Origin: UBA6921 sp031363085
GTDB taxonomy: Bacteria; Pseudomonadota; Gammaproteobacteria; SG8-11
Direction of reading: 5' to 3'
DNA length: 23,343 nt
Assembly (NCBI GenBank): GCA_031363085.1
Contig: JANLTU010000220.1
Span: 1-23,343, forward strand
The position numbers and the translations under genes were made by a program. A model generated the notes under the pieces. The model ran no database searches and was not told the DNA's origin. It was given only the letters and a program-made list of their open reading frames with translations. Of the stretch, positions 6,835 to 15,194 are shown in pieces. The stretch's first letter is position 1. The number at the start of each line of letters is the position of its first letter.

Positions 6835-7755
6835 TCAGCGGCGTACCAGCAGCAACACGCTGCCGACGATCAGCACCGTGCCCAGCAGTTGCACGGACTG
6901 CACCGGCTCATGCAGCAGCAGATACGCCAACGCAATCGTCATCACCGGCCCGACCGAGCTGACCATCGCGGTCATGCCGGCGCCGATGCGTTGCATGCCG
7001 GCATTCATCATAAAGGCGGGAATAACGGTGCACAGCAAGGCCATCGCCAAACCGAGCAGATAAAACGCAGCGGAAAACGCCGGCAACCGCAGACCATGCT
7101 GCACCACGTAGTGCGTGCTGGTTGCCAACGTCGCGATGCTCATTGAATACGCGGTAAAACGAGCGGCACCGACGCGCCGGATGGTGTGCTCGCTTACGAG
7201 CAGAAACACCGCATACGAAAGCGCGGCCACGAATACCAACACACCGCCCTTGAGCACATCCGCCCCGGCGAAATGCAGATCGACAAAAAACACCAGCGCG
7301 ATGCCCGCGTAGCCCAGTGCCAGGGCATGATGTTCGGGCCGCGTGATCGCACGCCGGTAATACATCGCCGACAGCAGCACCACCAGGGTCGGATACAAAT
7401 ACAGGATCAAGCGTTCCAGCGACGCCGAGATGTATTTCAACCCGGTGAAATCCAACCAACTTGACGCGTAATAGCCAAGAAATCCCAGCGCAAGAATGGC
7501 ATGCAGGTCCTGGCGCTGCAGCGGTTTTGTATCCTGCCGTCGTGCAAAGCGCAGCGCGACCAACAGAAAGAATGGCAACGCCAGCAGCATGCGCACCGCC
7601 ATCACGCTGATGGCATCGATGCGCGGGTCCAGCGCGTAAGCCAACTTGATCAACACGCCCTTGGACGAGAACCCCAAGGCCGCGATGATCACAAAAACGA
7701 CGCCGCTGAGTGCGAGCGGTGCGCGCTGCCGTTGCTTGTCTACCTCTGACGCCAT
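6835..7755 (-). CDS. EamA/DMT-family membrane transporter
   Basis: The 306-residue product contains about ten hydrophobic helices in two repeated halves, the EamA (drug/metabolite transporter) layout. Typical signatures are GVVFVIIAALGFSSKGVLIKL at the first helix, LERLILYLYPTLVVLLSA in the first half and SVGPVMTIALAYLLLHEPV in the second. The start at 7755 has GGAG upstream; a GTG 42 bases earlier would add only polar residues. The substrate is unknown; family members export amino acids or metabolites. It is separated from the genes to its right by a strong terminator at 7798-7841, so it has its own transcript start or read-through. Confidence 0.88.
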   Translation of the reverse strand: MASEVDKQRQRAPLALSGVVFVIIAALGFSSKGVLIKLAYALDPRIDAISVMAVRMLLALPFFLLVALRFARRQDTKPLQRQDLHAILALGFLGYYASSWLDFTGLKYISASLERLILYLYPTLVVLLSAMYYRRAITRPEHHALALGYAGIALVFFVDLHFAGADVLKGGVLVFVAALSYAVFLLVSEHTIRRVGAARFTAYSMSIATLATSTHYVVQHGLRLPAFSAAFYLLGLAMALLCTVIPAFMMNAGMQRIGAGMTAMVSSVGPVMTIALAYLLLHEPVQSVQLLGTVLIVGSVLLLVRR

Positions 7756-7797
7756 GTCGGTCTCCGGAGTGTTGCGCGACTCCCGGGACACAGACAC

Positions 7798-7841
7798 AAA
7801 AACACAGCGTCCGGGGCGAAGGAGCCGCGGCGGCTGTGTTT
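7798..7841 (-). terminator. Intrinsic terminator
   Basis: On the minus strand AAACACAGC (7841-7833) pairs perfectly with GCTGTGTTT (7808-7800), a 9-bp stem around a GC-rich 24-base loop that can pair further. The second arm ends in five T (7802-7798). It lies 15 bases after the stop of the 28-codon frame and upstream of the EamA gene. Confidence 0.65.
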
Positions 7842-7944
7842 GAACGTTGAATTAAATTACCGGATCAATGCAAAGCGCCGTGGCTGAGTTTTCAGCAGCC
7901 ACAGTTTGGAAATCAGTTTGCGGATGAATTGATTGGAACACATA
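7798..7944 (-). ncRNA. Candidate small structured RNA (or leaderless small mRNA), about 147 nt
   Basis: A promoter at 7951-7980 would start transcription at about 7944, and the terminator at 7798-7841 would end it. Between them GTGGCTG and CAGCCAC (7880-7886 and 7896-7902) form a 7-bp perfect hairpin enclosed by CAAA/TTTG arms (7871-7874 and 7905-7908). The predicted start is one base before an ATG (7943) that opens a 28-codon frame ending at 7857, with no Shine-Dalgarno. The transcript could therefore be a regulatory RNA or a leaderless message for a basic 28-residue peptide. No known RNA family is recognised. Confidence 0.4.
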
Positions 7945-7950
7945 GAACCG

Positions 7951-7980
7951 AGAGTAGCGGCCTGCGCGTGGGCTTGTCAA
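7951..7980 (-). promoter_or_regulatory. Candidate sigma-70 promoter for the small RNA
   Basis: On the minus strand a perfect TTGACA -35 box (7980-7975) is followed after 18 bases by TACTCT (7956-7951), a weak -10 matching three of six consensus bases. The start would fall near 7944. Confidence 0.4.
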
Positions 7981-8068
7981 AACAAGATTGCAAAATAATG
8001 CGGCGCCAAAAACCGACGTCGCTGATGGCTATCCCATGTTGAAACAGAAAACGCGTGAGTCACGAATT

Positions 8069-8108
8069 GCGCCTACTACGGCTCACTTTAAAGAGTCGCA
8101 GCAGGCGC
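8069..8108 (-). terminator. Long 3' hairpin after the Calx-beta gene
   Basis: The arms 8069-8086 and 8093-8108 pair over about 16 positions around a short TTTAAA-containing loop. Two positions pair as G-U only in the minus-strand transcript and would be A-C mismatches on the other strand, so the structure fits minus-strand RNA. It begins 18 bases after the stop of the Calx-beta gene. No U-run follows, so it may be a Rho-independent variant or a 3' stabilising stem. Confidence 0.45.
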
Positions 8109-8125
8109 GCAGAACATGCGGTACC

Positions 8126-9086
8126 TCAAGCTATTCTTCGATACTGCCGCACGCCACCTGCTACTAACGGGAAGGCCAACAGGAAAACAAAAACAGGCTC
8201 CAGCGAACCTCCTCCCCCGCTGCCCGAGCCTCCACCCGCAGCCGGGCCCGGATCGACCGGACTGGCGGGCGCAACGTCATTGTCAGTGATAGTGACTATC
8301 GCAGACGACACCGCTCCCAGCACGCCGCCGTTTGTTGGGCTGCTGCTCGTTACGGTAAATGTCTCGGCCGACTCAACCACCGCATCATCAACAATATTCA
8401 AGTCGAACGAGCGTGACGCCTCACCGGCTGCAAACGCCAGCGTTCCGGAATAGGTGCCGGAATAATCCGCATCCTGCGTCGCGGTACCCGCAGTCACCAC
8501 GTAGGGAACGTCAACGGCGCCGCTGGTTCCGTCGCCTCGATTTACCGTGATGGTGAGGGTCCCTGCACCTTCAGCAACCGAGTAGGCGGCCGCACTAAAT
8601 GCGAAGGTTCCGGGTTTTGGCACCCCAACATCGTTGTCGGTAATCGTTACCGATGCAGGTGTACCGAGAACGGCACCCCGCTGGAACAGCAATTTTTACC
8701 GTGAAGGTTTCACTCGACTCAACCACAGCGTCGTCAACAATCGTGACATCGAAGCTGTGCGTCGTCTCGCTCGATGCAAAACTCAGCGTTCCGGATAAGG
8801 TGCCGGTGTAGTCACTCGGCGCGAGCGCCGTGCCGGGGCTGACGGTGTAGGGAACCACCACCGTCGCGTCGGTGCCACTGGTGCGATTCACTGTGAAGGT
8901 CATCTTGCCCGCGCCTTCCGCCACCGTGTACGCCGCCTGATCCAACGTAAACGTGCCGGGTTTCGCGACCTCGTTATCGACGATAGTGAGCGTCGCCGCT
9001 GCCGTGCCGAGCGTCGCGCCCGCCGTTGCGTTACTCAACGCAAGCTTGACGGTTTCATTCCCTTCATAGGAAGAGATTTCTCGCCG
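8126..9086 (-). pseudogene. Calx-beta domain surface protein, 5'-truncated and frameshifted
   Basis: Two and a half Calx-beta repeats can be read, each with AAYxVAEGAG, FTVNR, GTAxxxxDYxGTxSGTLxFA and IVDDAVVESxETFTV. The frame opens after a TGA at 9087-9089 in the middle of a repeat (SYEGNETVKLALSNATAG) and has no start codon in a sensible place. A one-base insertion at the GGGG run near 8676-8680 separates the second repeat from the last: GLY-VLGTPASVTITDND continues in the other frame. The C-terminus has a Gly/Ser linker (AAGGGSGSGGGGS), a hydrophobic segment and RQYRR, resembling GlyGly-CTERM-type sorting tails processed by rhombosortase. The native protein was a calcium-binding-type surface protein of unknown full length. 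Confidence 0.75.
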
Positions 9087-9105
9087 TCAGGAGCAGACCT
9101 TCAGA

Positions 9106-9900
9106 TTAAAAACTCCCGCTATAAGACTCGTTGTTTATTGTGTTGGCGAGGACCACCGCACCGGTGCCGTCGGAGTTGACGCTGTAGAGATCGCCTTGAC
9201 CACCGAAGAGGTCGCCTTGGCCGCCGACACGCCTTATGTAAATTACTCGTCCACTGGGGGTGATACCACCGAAGTACTCGCCGTCCATCGAGTTGGCCAA
9301 AGCCACCGTGCCGGTGCCGTCCGAGTTGACGCTGTAGAGGTCGTTTTGGATTCCGACGCTCCTTGTGTAAATCACCCGCCCGCTGGGGGTGATGCCGCTC
9401 AAGAGCTCGCTGTCCGTCGAGCTGGCTAAGGCCATCGTGCCGGTGCCGTCGGCATTGACGCTGTAGAGGTCGGTTTGGGTACCAACGCGCCTTGTTTAAA
9501 TCACCCGCCCACCGGGGGTCATGCCGCTGAAGGATTCGTTGTCCATTGAGCTGGCCAAGGGCACTGTGCCGGTGCCGTCAGTGTTGACACTGTAGAGGTC
9601 CTCTTGGGTACCGCCGGCGCGCTCGACGCGCTTTATATATATTACCCGCCCGCTGGGGGTGAGGCCGTTGAAGAACTCATTGTCCGTCGAGTTGGCGAGG
9701 GCCACGGTATTGGTGCCGTCGGCGTTGACGCTGTAGAGGTCGTTTTGGGTGCCAACGACTTTCCTGTAAATCACCCGCCCGCTGGCGGTAACGCTGTTGA
9801 AGTACTCGTTATCCGTCGAGTTGGCCAGGGTCACCGCGCCGGCGCCGTCTTCCTTGATGAGGTGAAGATCATCATTGCCCGCGCTAACCGTGCGCGCAAA
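9106..9900. repeat. Coding tandem repeat, period 129 bp (six units)
   Basis: A recurring CTGTAGAG word occurs at 9182, 9332, 9461, 9590 and 9731, giving spacings of 150, 129, 129 and 141 bases, all multiples of three. The basic unit is 43 codons. The 150-base unit contains a nested duplication encoding GGQGDLFGGQGDL, and the 141-base unit has four extra codons (ERAG). DNA similarity between units is high, pointing to recent unit duplication. Confidence 0.85.
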
Positions 9901-10086
9901 CACAACGCTCGCGGGTGTGGGTGTGGGTACTGAAGTCGAAATGGGAGTTGGAATTGGCGTTGGACCTGGACCTGACGCGTCCCTCGCGCCCTCCGCGCAA
10001 GCGGCAAGCCCGGCGAACAGGATAGCGATCAATGCCATGCGATAGAGGGTGGTACATCGGTGGAATACAGCGTGCGTTGTGGTCAT
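9106..10086 (-). pseudogene. Tandem-repeat (beta-propeller-like) lipoprotein, broken by a nonsense codon
   Basis: The ATG at 10086 has GGAGAGGA upstream and opens a lipoprotein signal with lipobox LAAC (Cys30), followed by a Pro/Thr linker. About six repeats follow, with consensus DLYSVNxDGTxTVALANSxDNExFxGxTPSGRVIYxRxVG, resembling PD40/TolB-type propeller blades. A TAA at 9496-9498 stands where the other repeats have the Tyr codon TAC in GRVIY. Downstream the same frame continues unbroken for another 129 codons to the TAA at 9106-9108. As given, translation stops after 196 residues. The last repeat is cut short (NNESYSGSF), next to the truncated Calx-beta frame. It lies 47 bases behind the putative immunity gene and may be in its operon. 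Confidence 0.8.
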
Positions 10087-10133
10087 GCGTCCTCTCCATC
10101 CGTGTTCATGATTTTCGATTCGCCACGCCGGGA

Positions 10134-11288
10134 TCACTGCAAAATCTTGAATTGCGCAAGCCAAGCGAGGAGGTCTTTTTCGTGGGCATTTATTGCGGCG
10201 GCGGGGCCATTGATCAACAGGCTGAGTTGTTTCCCGGTTTTGTAAGCCACATCCAACTTCCACTGGATTTGGCCACCGCGATCAGCCACGTCTTCTTCGG
10301 CGTGGCCGTAGATCACGCCGTCGGGGAAAGGAAGTTCGAGGTATTTGAGTTTGGACACGTAGGCGTCTGGGTTGCTGTCCTTCACCACGCTCGCCAAGTT
10401 CTTCACCAAGCTCTTCGCGTCCTGCATAAGCGTTTTATTCTCGCGCGCCACTTCGAAGTCATAGCCGCTGATGATTCCGTAACTTACGGCGATATCGCCT
10501 TCCTTCGTGTGCCACAGGTCGGAGCGCTTGGAGGCGTGATTGATGGGCCATTGATTGCTGCCCTTGGGTTTTTTCGGCAGATAAATCTCGAAGCTGAGGT
10601 AGGCGGTGTAGAAGCGACGTGTCAGCGGTTTGCTGCCTTTGAGCGTGGATTGCGGCGTAGTGGTGTCGCGTTTGAGGGTGGAGAGGAAGTGGTCGTATTG
10701 CGGCTCGAATTGCGGATAGCCCTCGAAATACGTCACCTCACGCACCACGCGCGCGGTGACGATGTGTTGAGCTGAAACTGGAAGAAAATAAAACATCTGG
10801 CGGTAGCGGTCTCGATAGCTATGATCTCCCATCGTTCCCGGATAGTCTTCTGCGCCCTGCGTTTCAAACGTCAGCATGTAGGGTAGACTGAACACTTTGC
10901 CTTGTTCGTCCAGTACAGCGGGGACCGCCGCCGACTCCACCGCTGTGCGCGACAACAACTTGAACTTGGATTTGGGGTCGGAGTGGCGTGTGATCCATTG
11001 ATCCGCCCATGCCAAGGTCGAGGTGGGGGTCTTGAAGAATTCTGACGTGACGTACACCATCGTAGTTATTTCCGGGCGGTTGTCCACGCCGCCGCTGCTA
11101 ATCACATTGAATGGATAGGTTTCCGACTGGACCGTGACCGGCACGGCCGGTGTGGGTATCAGCACATCGTCCATGCCGGTATATCCAGCCGGGGTTTGGG
11201 GTGATGACTGCGGTTGGGCGGGCGTGGGCATACAGGCTCCTGAGATCAGCGAAATGACGAAGAGAAGTGAAGCACGCGTGCAGGTCAT
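10134..11288 (-). CDS. Putative lipoprotein immunity protein (Tli-like) for the adjacent lipase
   Basis: The 384-residue product starts MTCTRASLLFVISLISGAC, a lipoprotein-type signal with Cys19 as probable lipidation site (the -3 residue is Ser, slightly atypical). The mature part is a mixed alpha/beta protein with no recognised catalytic motif. It has YLSFEIYLPKK near the middle and ends QWKLDVAYKTGKQLSLLINGP...LLAWLAQFKILQ, broadly resembling Tli4-type immunity proteins. That match is from memory and unproven. Its ATG overlaps the lipase stop by four bases (ATGA), which implies coupled translation. A periplasmic lipoprotein encoded directly after a lipase-type effector is the usual immunity layout. 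An alternative is an accessory or chaperone protein. Confidence 0.6.
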   Translation of the reverse strand: MTCTRASLLFVISLISGACMPTPAQPQSSPQTPAGYTGMDDVLIPTPAVPVTVQSETYPFNVISSGGVDNRPEITTMVYVTSEFFKTPTSTLAWADQWITRHSDPKSKFKLLSRTAVESAAVPAVLDEQGKVFSLPYMLTFETQGAEDYPGTMGDHSYRDRYRQMFYFLPVSAQHIVTARVVREVTYFEGYPQFEPQYDHFLSTLKRDTTTPQSTLKGSKPLTRRFYTAYLSFEIYLPKKPKGSNQWPINHASKRSDLWHTKEGDIAVSYGIISGYDFEVARENKTLMQDAKSLVKNLASVVKDSNPDAYVSKLKYLELPFPDGVIYGHAEEDVADRGGQIQWKLDVAYKTGKQLSLLINGPAAAINAHEKDLLAWLAQFKILQ

Positions 11289-14263
11289 GATTCCCCCCGC
11301 GTTGGTTTTACGTGGGGAGGGGACGAGACGTACAGCCGCGCTTGGTCTTTGGGACGCAGTTCTTTCACCAGTTCAGCAATGGCAGCTTGGGTTTGCCCGA
11401 TGGCTTCGGTGTGCTCACAAATCTGGGCGTGTACCACGTTGCCTTTGGTGATGATCGTATCCTTAGCCTTCGGGCCTTGTGGTTGGGCGGTGCTGTTCGG
11501 CGTGGTGAGCAACGCTTCCTGGCTGGTGAGCGGTACGGTGCCGTCGCCGTCTTTGGTGCGTTCGTAAGGACACTCCAGCACGGCATCGCCGTTTTTGTCG
11601 GCGGTCAGAAATAAGCGCACTTGCGTGACCGTGCTCAATCCGCTGGAGCGGATTACGTGGGTGTTCGGATGCTGCTTCAAGCTGCCGTCTTTTTCACGCA
11701 ATGCAGCGTGGAAAGCTTGGGCCACGCTCAGGAATTCCACGAACTTTTTGAACCACTTTTGGGCAACTTTCCACTCCTCGTCTGGCATCCCCGCATGCGG
11801 CCTCAACCGCATATTATCCAGATGCCACGGGGTCTCTTCGGGCAAGTACGCATGCGCGTTGTCCGGCACGCGCGTGCGGTCCACGCGGCTGCGCAGCACG
11901 TCATAAAAATACCCGCGCACATCGTGATACCAGACTTTTTCAAACTCCTGGGCCGTGTACGGTTTGGGTTTTCCTTCTGCGTTGTAGCGCTTGTGGCTGA
12001 TGAGCCCCACGCTGTCGTTCAGATACAGGTTCTCGGTGTAGACGTCCTTAATGACCTCCGGTTTAAGTCCGCGCGGCGGGCAATGCAACCACTCGCCAGT
12101 CTTCGCACCCGGCCGGTGAACATAGTCGTTGGTCGGCAGTAAACACAGAGCGCCTATCATCGGTCCGGCCATGCGGGTGAAGTGGTAGCTGCTGGTGCCC
12201 AGAACTTCCGAGAACACGTTGTTGAACGCCGTGGATTTCAACTCCCCGAGATTGAAGAACAGGTTTTCCCGCTCCGGGCTCGCGCCCGAAACAAAGCGCC
12301 GGTACAACGCCGGTGCGCCCGTGGTGGGTTGGTTCAGGTGAATGATTCCTTGAATCTTTTCGCGGGCGTTCAACACTTCACTGGCATAGCGCGCGATCAG
12401 GCTGCCCTGGCTATGGGTCACGACCAGCGCCTTTTGCGTGCCCGCTGTATAGTGCACGCCTTTGGTTCCGAGCTCGGGGTAGTCGGTGCTCGCCTGGATG
12501 CGGTTTATTTCTGCGTTGAAATGTTTGGCGGCTTTTTCCCCCGCAAGGTCGTTGCGCCAGTCCATGCCCACCGCCCACACCCGGTAGACAAAATGCTCGT
12601 CTTCCACGGCCTCGATGGCTTCGAACAACGCGGCGTATTCGGCCAGCACGCCGAACCAGCCGCGCTCTTTTCGGCGCTGGTATTCTTTCTCCGCTTCGGC
12701 GTCGGTGTCCGGATTCGGACCGGTATCGCGCAGGCGGCGTTGGAAGTGTTCGCTTTCTTTTATGCGCTTGAGTATGTCCGGCTTGAGCGTGGGTGAGTAG
12801 TCGTCCATCACCTGGGCGGCGGCGTGCAGGCGGCTAGTTTTTAAGTCAATATCCTTATCCTTCCAGTCACGCGCAATAAACGCCGAGAGTTTGCTTTTTG
12901 CGTAGTGCTCGACGAGAGACTTCTCGTTGTCCGGATCCCAAACGTCCGGACCCAAATCGCCGCCGTTGCGGTTCTCCATTCGAGCCGAGAAAATCCCCAT
13001 CCCAGCGACCACGTTAATCACACTTTTCTTGACCGGCCGGTCGAACAGATACACCACGGGTACACGTTCATTGCGCCAAGTGAACAGCGCATCGCGCTGC
13101 TGCTCACCGGGGCGCAGTGCCACACCGACCGGGCCCACGACGCCCTCGACTGCATTGAATCCAGAGCCATAGCTCGACAAATATACCGGTTGTAGGAATT
13201 GCTTGCGCAAGTCATCGTCCACCGCAGTTTTTGCGCTGTCTTGTTGCGTGGTCTGTGTGAACCGGGGGTCGTCGGGGGCGAGGCCGCCCAGTTTCATCAG
13301 CGCCGCCCAGGTGAACTGACGGCGCGAGTACGCCAGCTCGACTTTTTGTTCTGCCCCGGCCAGCAGATGCGGTACGACGATCTGGCCGGTGTACTGGCCG
13401 CGTGCGGTACGTGGGTCGCCCACGCCGTCGTTTGCGCCTAAATCCACATCGCGCAGTGTGCCGTGCGTGTTGATGACTTGAAGTTCGCGCCACAGGTGGC
13501 CGTTGAGGTAGACGTAAATCCAGCCGCTGGATACACCCATCGCCTGGGTGCGATCCAGTTGCGGGGTGAGGTGCCGCAGTGGCAATACCGGCACCAGCAC
13601 GGTGGGCCAGCGGGCCTGCTGCGCATCCTGGTCGACTGGTTGCAGCGACTTGATCAAACGTACGCGCATCGGCGAACCGCCTTGCATGTTGATCAGGTAC
13701 CACAGGCTGAACGGTGTGTTTGGCAGACCCTTCAGCGCGCATTCCAGGCGATGCGGGTCGGTGCCTTGGGAATGTGACGGCAGCATGCGCAGCGTTGCGG
13801 GAGCGTCCACCGAGCTCACCACCAGTGTGCCGGCCACGCCTGCGGCGCTTTGTCCGGCAATTTCGAGCGCGATTTTGTAGCGCGGTTCAGGCGGCGCCGG
13901 TTCGGGCCGGGGATTCTCCCGGCGGGGCGGAACGTAGGGTTGTCCAGAGAATGATGCTCGCGCGGGTTCGGTCTTGACCGGTTGTAGGCCGCTGACGGCC
14001 ACGGGTGCCACGCGCAGCACACCTGCTTTCAATGCGTGGGTGGTTTGTCCCCGTAAACCCAGGTGATCCGTGAGCGCAAAAATGCCCTGCGCGATCAATG
14101 CGTGGCGGAAGACTTCAATCGCGGCCGCCGTTTGCCAGTATGGTTCGAGAAAGGCGTGAATCGCGGCATCATCAGCAAATTGCAGCGGCGGCAACAGCAA
14201 CGGTTCGCGTGCGCCGTACAGCGCATAGGTTGAACCTGCGGATCCTCCGTGGAGTATGTGCAT
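11285..14263 (-). CDS. Large alpha/beta-hydrolase, putative T6SS lipase effector
   Basis: The 992-residue protein has no signal peptide. Residues about 245-330 (SGWIYVYLNGHLWRELQV, RDVDL, then VELAYSRRQFTW) resemble the N-terminal region of VasX/BTH_I2691-type T6SS toxins. The C-terminal half is a lipase fold of the PGAP1/Tle kind: VWAVGMDWRND at 562-572, nucleophile motif THSQG with Ser618, then HLNQPTTGAPALY, a probable acid Asp907 in GDGTVPL and probable His945 in NVVHAQ. AAGGAAG upstream supports the start. The stop overlaps the putative immunity gene by 4 bp. Toxicity through phospholipid or ester hydrolysis in a target cell is inferred. No VgrG, PAAR or DUF4123 gene is in the window, so delivery is unproven. 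Confidence 0.75.
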   Translation of the reverse strand: MHILHGGSAGSTYALYGAREPLLLPPLQFADDAAIHAFLEPYWQTAAAIEVFRHALIAQGIFALTDHLGLRGQTTHALKAGVLRVAPVAVSGLQPVKTEPARASFSGQPYVPPRRENPRPEPAPPEPRYKIALEIAGQSAAGVAGTLVVSSVDAPATLRMLPSHSQGTDPHRLECALKGLPNTPFSLWYLINMQGGSPMRVRLIKSLQPVDQDAQQARWPTVLVPVLPLRHLTPQLDRTQAMGVSSGWIYVYLNGHLWRELQVINTHGTLRDVDLGANDGVGDPRTARGQYTGQIVVPHLLAGAEQKVELAYSRRQFTWAALMKLGGLAPDDPRFTQTTQQDSAKTAVDDDLRKQFLQPVYLSSYGSGFNAVEGVVGPVGVALRPGEQQRDALFTWRNERVPVVYLFDRPVKKSVINVVAGMGIFSARMENRNGGDLGPDVWDPDNEKSLVEHYAKSKLSAFIARDWKDKDIDLKTSRLHAAAQVMDDYSPTLKPDILKRIKESEHFQRRLRDTGPNPDTDAEAEKEYQRRKERGWFGVLAEYAALFEAIEAVEDEHFVYRVWAVGMDWRNDLAGEKAAKHFNAEINRIQASTDYPELGTKGVHYTAGTQKALVVTHSQGSLIARYASEVLNAREKIQGIIHLNQPTTGAPALYRRFVSGASPERENLFFNLGELKSTAFNNVFSEVLGTSSYHFTRMAGPMIGALCLLPTNDYVHRPGAKTGEWLHCPPRGLKPEVIKDVYTENLYLNDSVGLISHKRYNAEGKPKPYTAQEFEKVWYHDVRGYFYDVLRSRVDRTRVPDNAHAYLPEETPWHLDNMRLRPHAGMPDEEWKVAQKWFKKFVEFLSVAQAFHAALREKDGSLKQHPNTHVIRSSGLSTVTQVRLFLTADKNGDAVLECPYERTKDGDGTVPLTSQEALLTTPNSTAQPQGPKAKDTIITKGNVVHAQICEHTEAIGQTQAAIAELVKELRPKDQARLYVSSPPHVKPTRGES

Positions 14264-14535
14264 GGCAACTTCCTTATCGACAACGAATCCGGCTGCAAGC
14301 CTAAACGAGGGCGCGGGTCGCGCGCAATGACTCTAGCCACCGCGCACGGGGTGCTGGAAGTGTAGTGCGGCAAAGACACCAACTGCCGCCGCAAGCTGCA
14401 CATGCCACCGGGACGAAGATCGGCGCGTGTGGAATTGTTGTATACAGACAACCACGTGCTGAGCGTGCACTAACCGGCACGCGACCGAGAGCCATGCTTG
14501 ATTGAGCCTAAATGTTGCATGACATCGTGTGACCA

Positions 14536-14928
14536 CTACACTAGGTTCATGCTATCAATGACCGGAGGCACCGCCGCATCCCCAACGATCACCAGATCAT
14601 TGAGAATATCCAGGTCGCCTTCTTTCGCGGCGTCTTCATTATTGGCCGCCCCGAGGCTCAGCGGATAGGTGCCGGAGGGAATCATCACCGTATCCGCGCC
14701 CGCCAAGGCATTCGTTTCCATGATCGCCGCACGCAAGGTACACGCGGTTTGGTTTACCCCGATCTGCGCGGAACAGACACCGTCACCCGGCGTGGTATCA
14801 ATCGCATCCACCGTGCTGTTCACCGTAAACGTCGCGGCGATGGTATTGCAGGAATACGTGGAAAAACCCAGAAACAGACTCGAAAGAACAACAGCAGATA
14901 AACGAACCGCACGAATGTTGCGTAGCAT
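14536..14928 (-). pseudogene. CSLREA-domain exported protein, truncated
   Basis: The 130-residue frame starts with a signal peptide and then the CSLREA pattern: FTVNSTVDAIDTTPGDGVC followed by CTLRAAIMETNALAGADTVMIPSGTYPL. Family members normally continue for several hundred residues as a beta-helix. Here the frame ends at VIDSMNLV, just where the first helix coils begin, and no continuation is seen in other frames down to the lipase start at 14263. GGAGAGGG upstream supports the ATG. It is probably a 5' fragment left by deletion, although a short protein cannot be excluded. Confidence 0.65.
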
Positions 14929-15194
14929 GACAGCCCTCTCCCATGATTGAAAAAATCACACTAACTATTCAGCCGTAACGGTTTACCCCCTCCGATACGC
15001 ACCCGGATGCTACCGGACATGAATATTGCTGTCGATAAGCAACCTCTTAGCCTTTCCCTGAAGCAAGCGTAATTTTGCGCATCAACACTCCTGCCATTGA
15101 TCCCACCTTTTTTGTCACCATATTGTTACCTGGTTGGAGATATACTCTGGCTCGCGCGCCAATGTTGGCGTCGCACCGAAGGACGGGGAAAAAC

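Larger units (their letters stand above)
7756..8125. other. Non-coding stretch with candidate small RNA and hairpins
   Basis: No protein of ordinary size is encoded in these 370 bases. On the minus strand it holds, in order of transcription, the 3' hairpin of the Calx-beta gene (8069-8108), a promoter with perfect TTGACA (7951-7980), a structured transcript region (7944-7798) and an intrinsic terminator (7798-7841). Each is listed separately. A 28-codon open frame (MCSNQFIRKLISKLW..., 7943-7857) lies inside the putative transcript. Confidence 0.5.

Noticed and set aside
9106..9900. 129-bp repeats as a CRISPR or non-coding satellite
   Set aside because: The period is in frame with a lipoprotein gene, units differ mostly at synonymous or conservative sites, and there are no spacers.
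10032..10775. Long plus-strand open frame opposite the putative immunity gene
   Set aside because: It is antisense to a gene with a lipoprotein signal and an overlap with the lipase; the composition is that of a shadow frame with no recognisable domain.
11621..12796. Plus-strand open frames opposite the lipase gene
   Set aside because: Antisense frames in a GC-rich gene; the lipase reading has catalytic motifs and a ribosome site.
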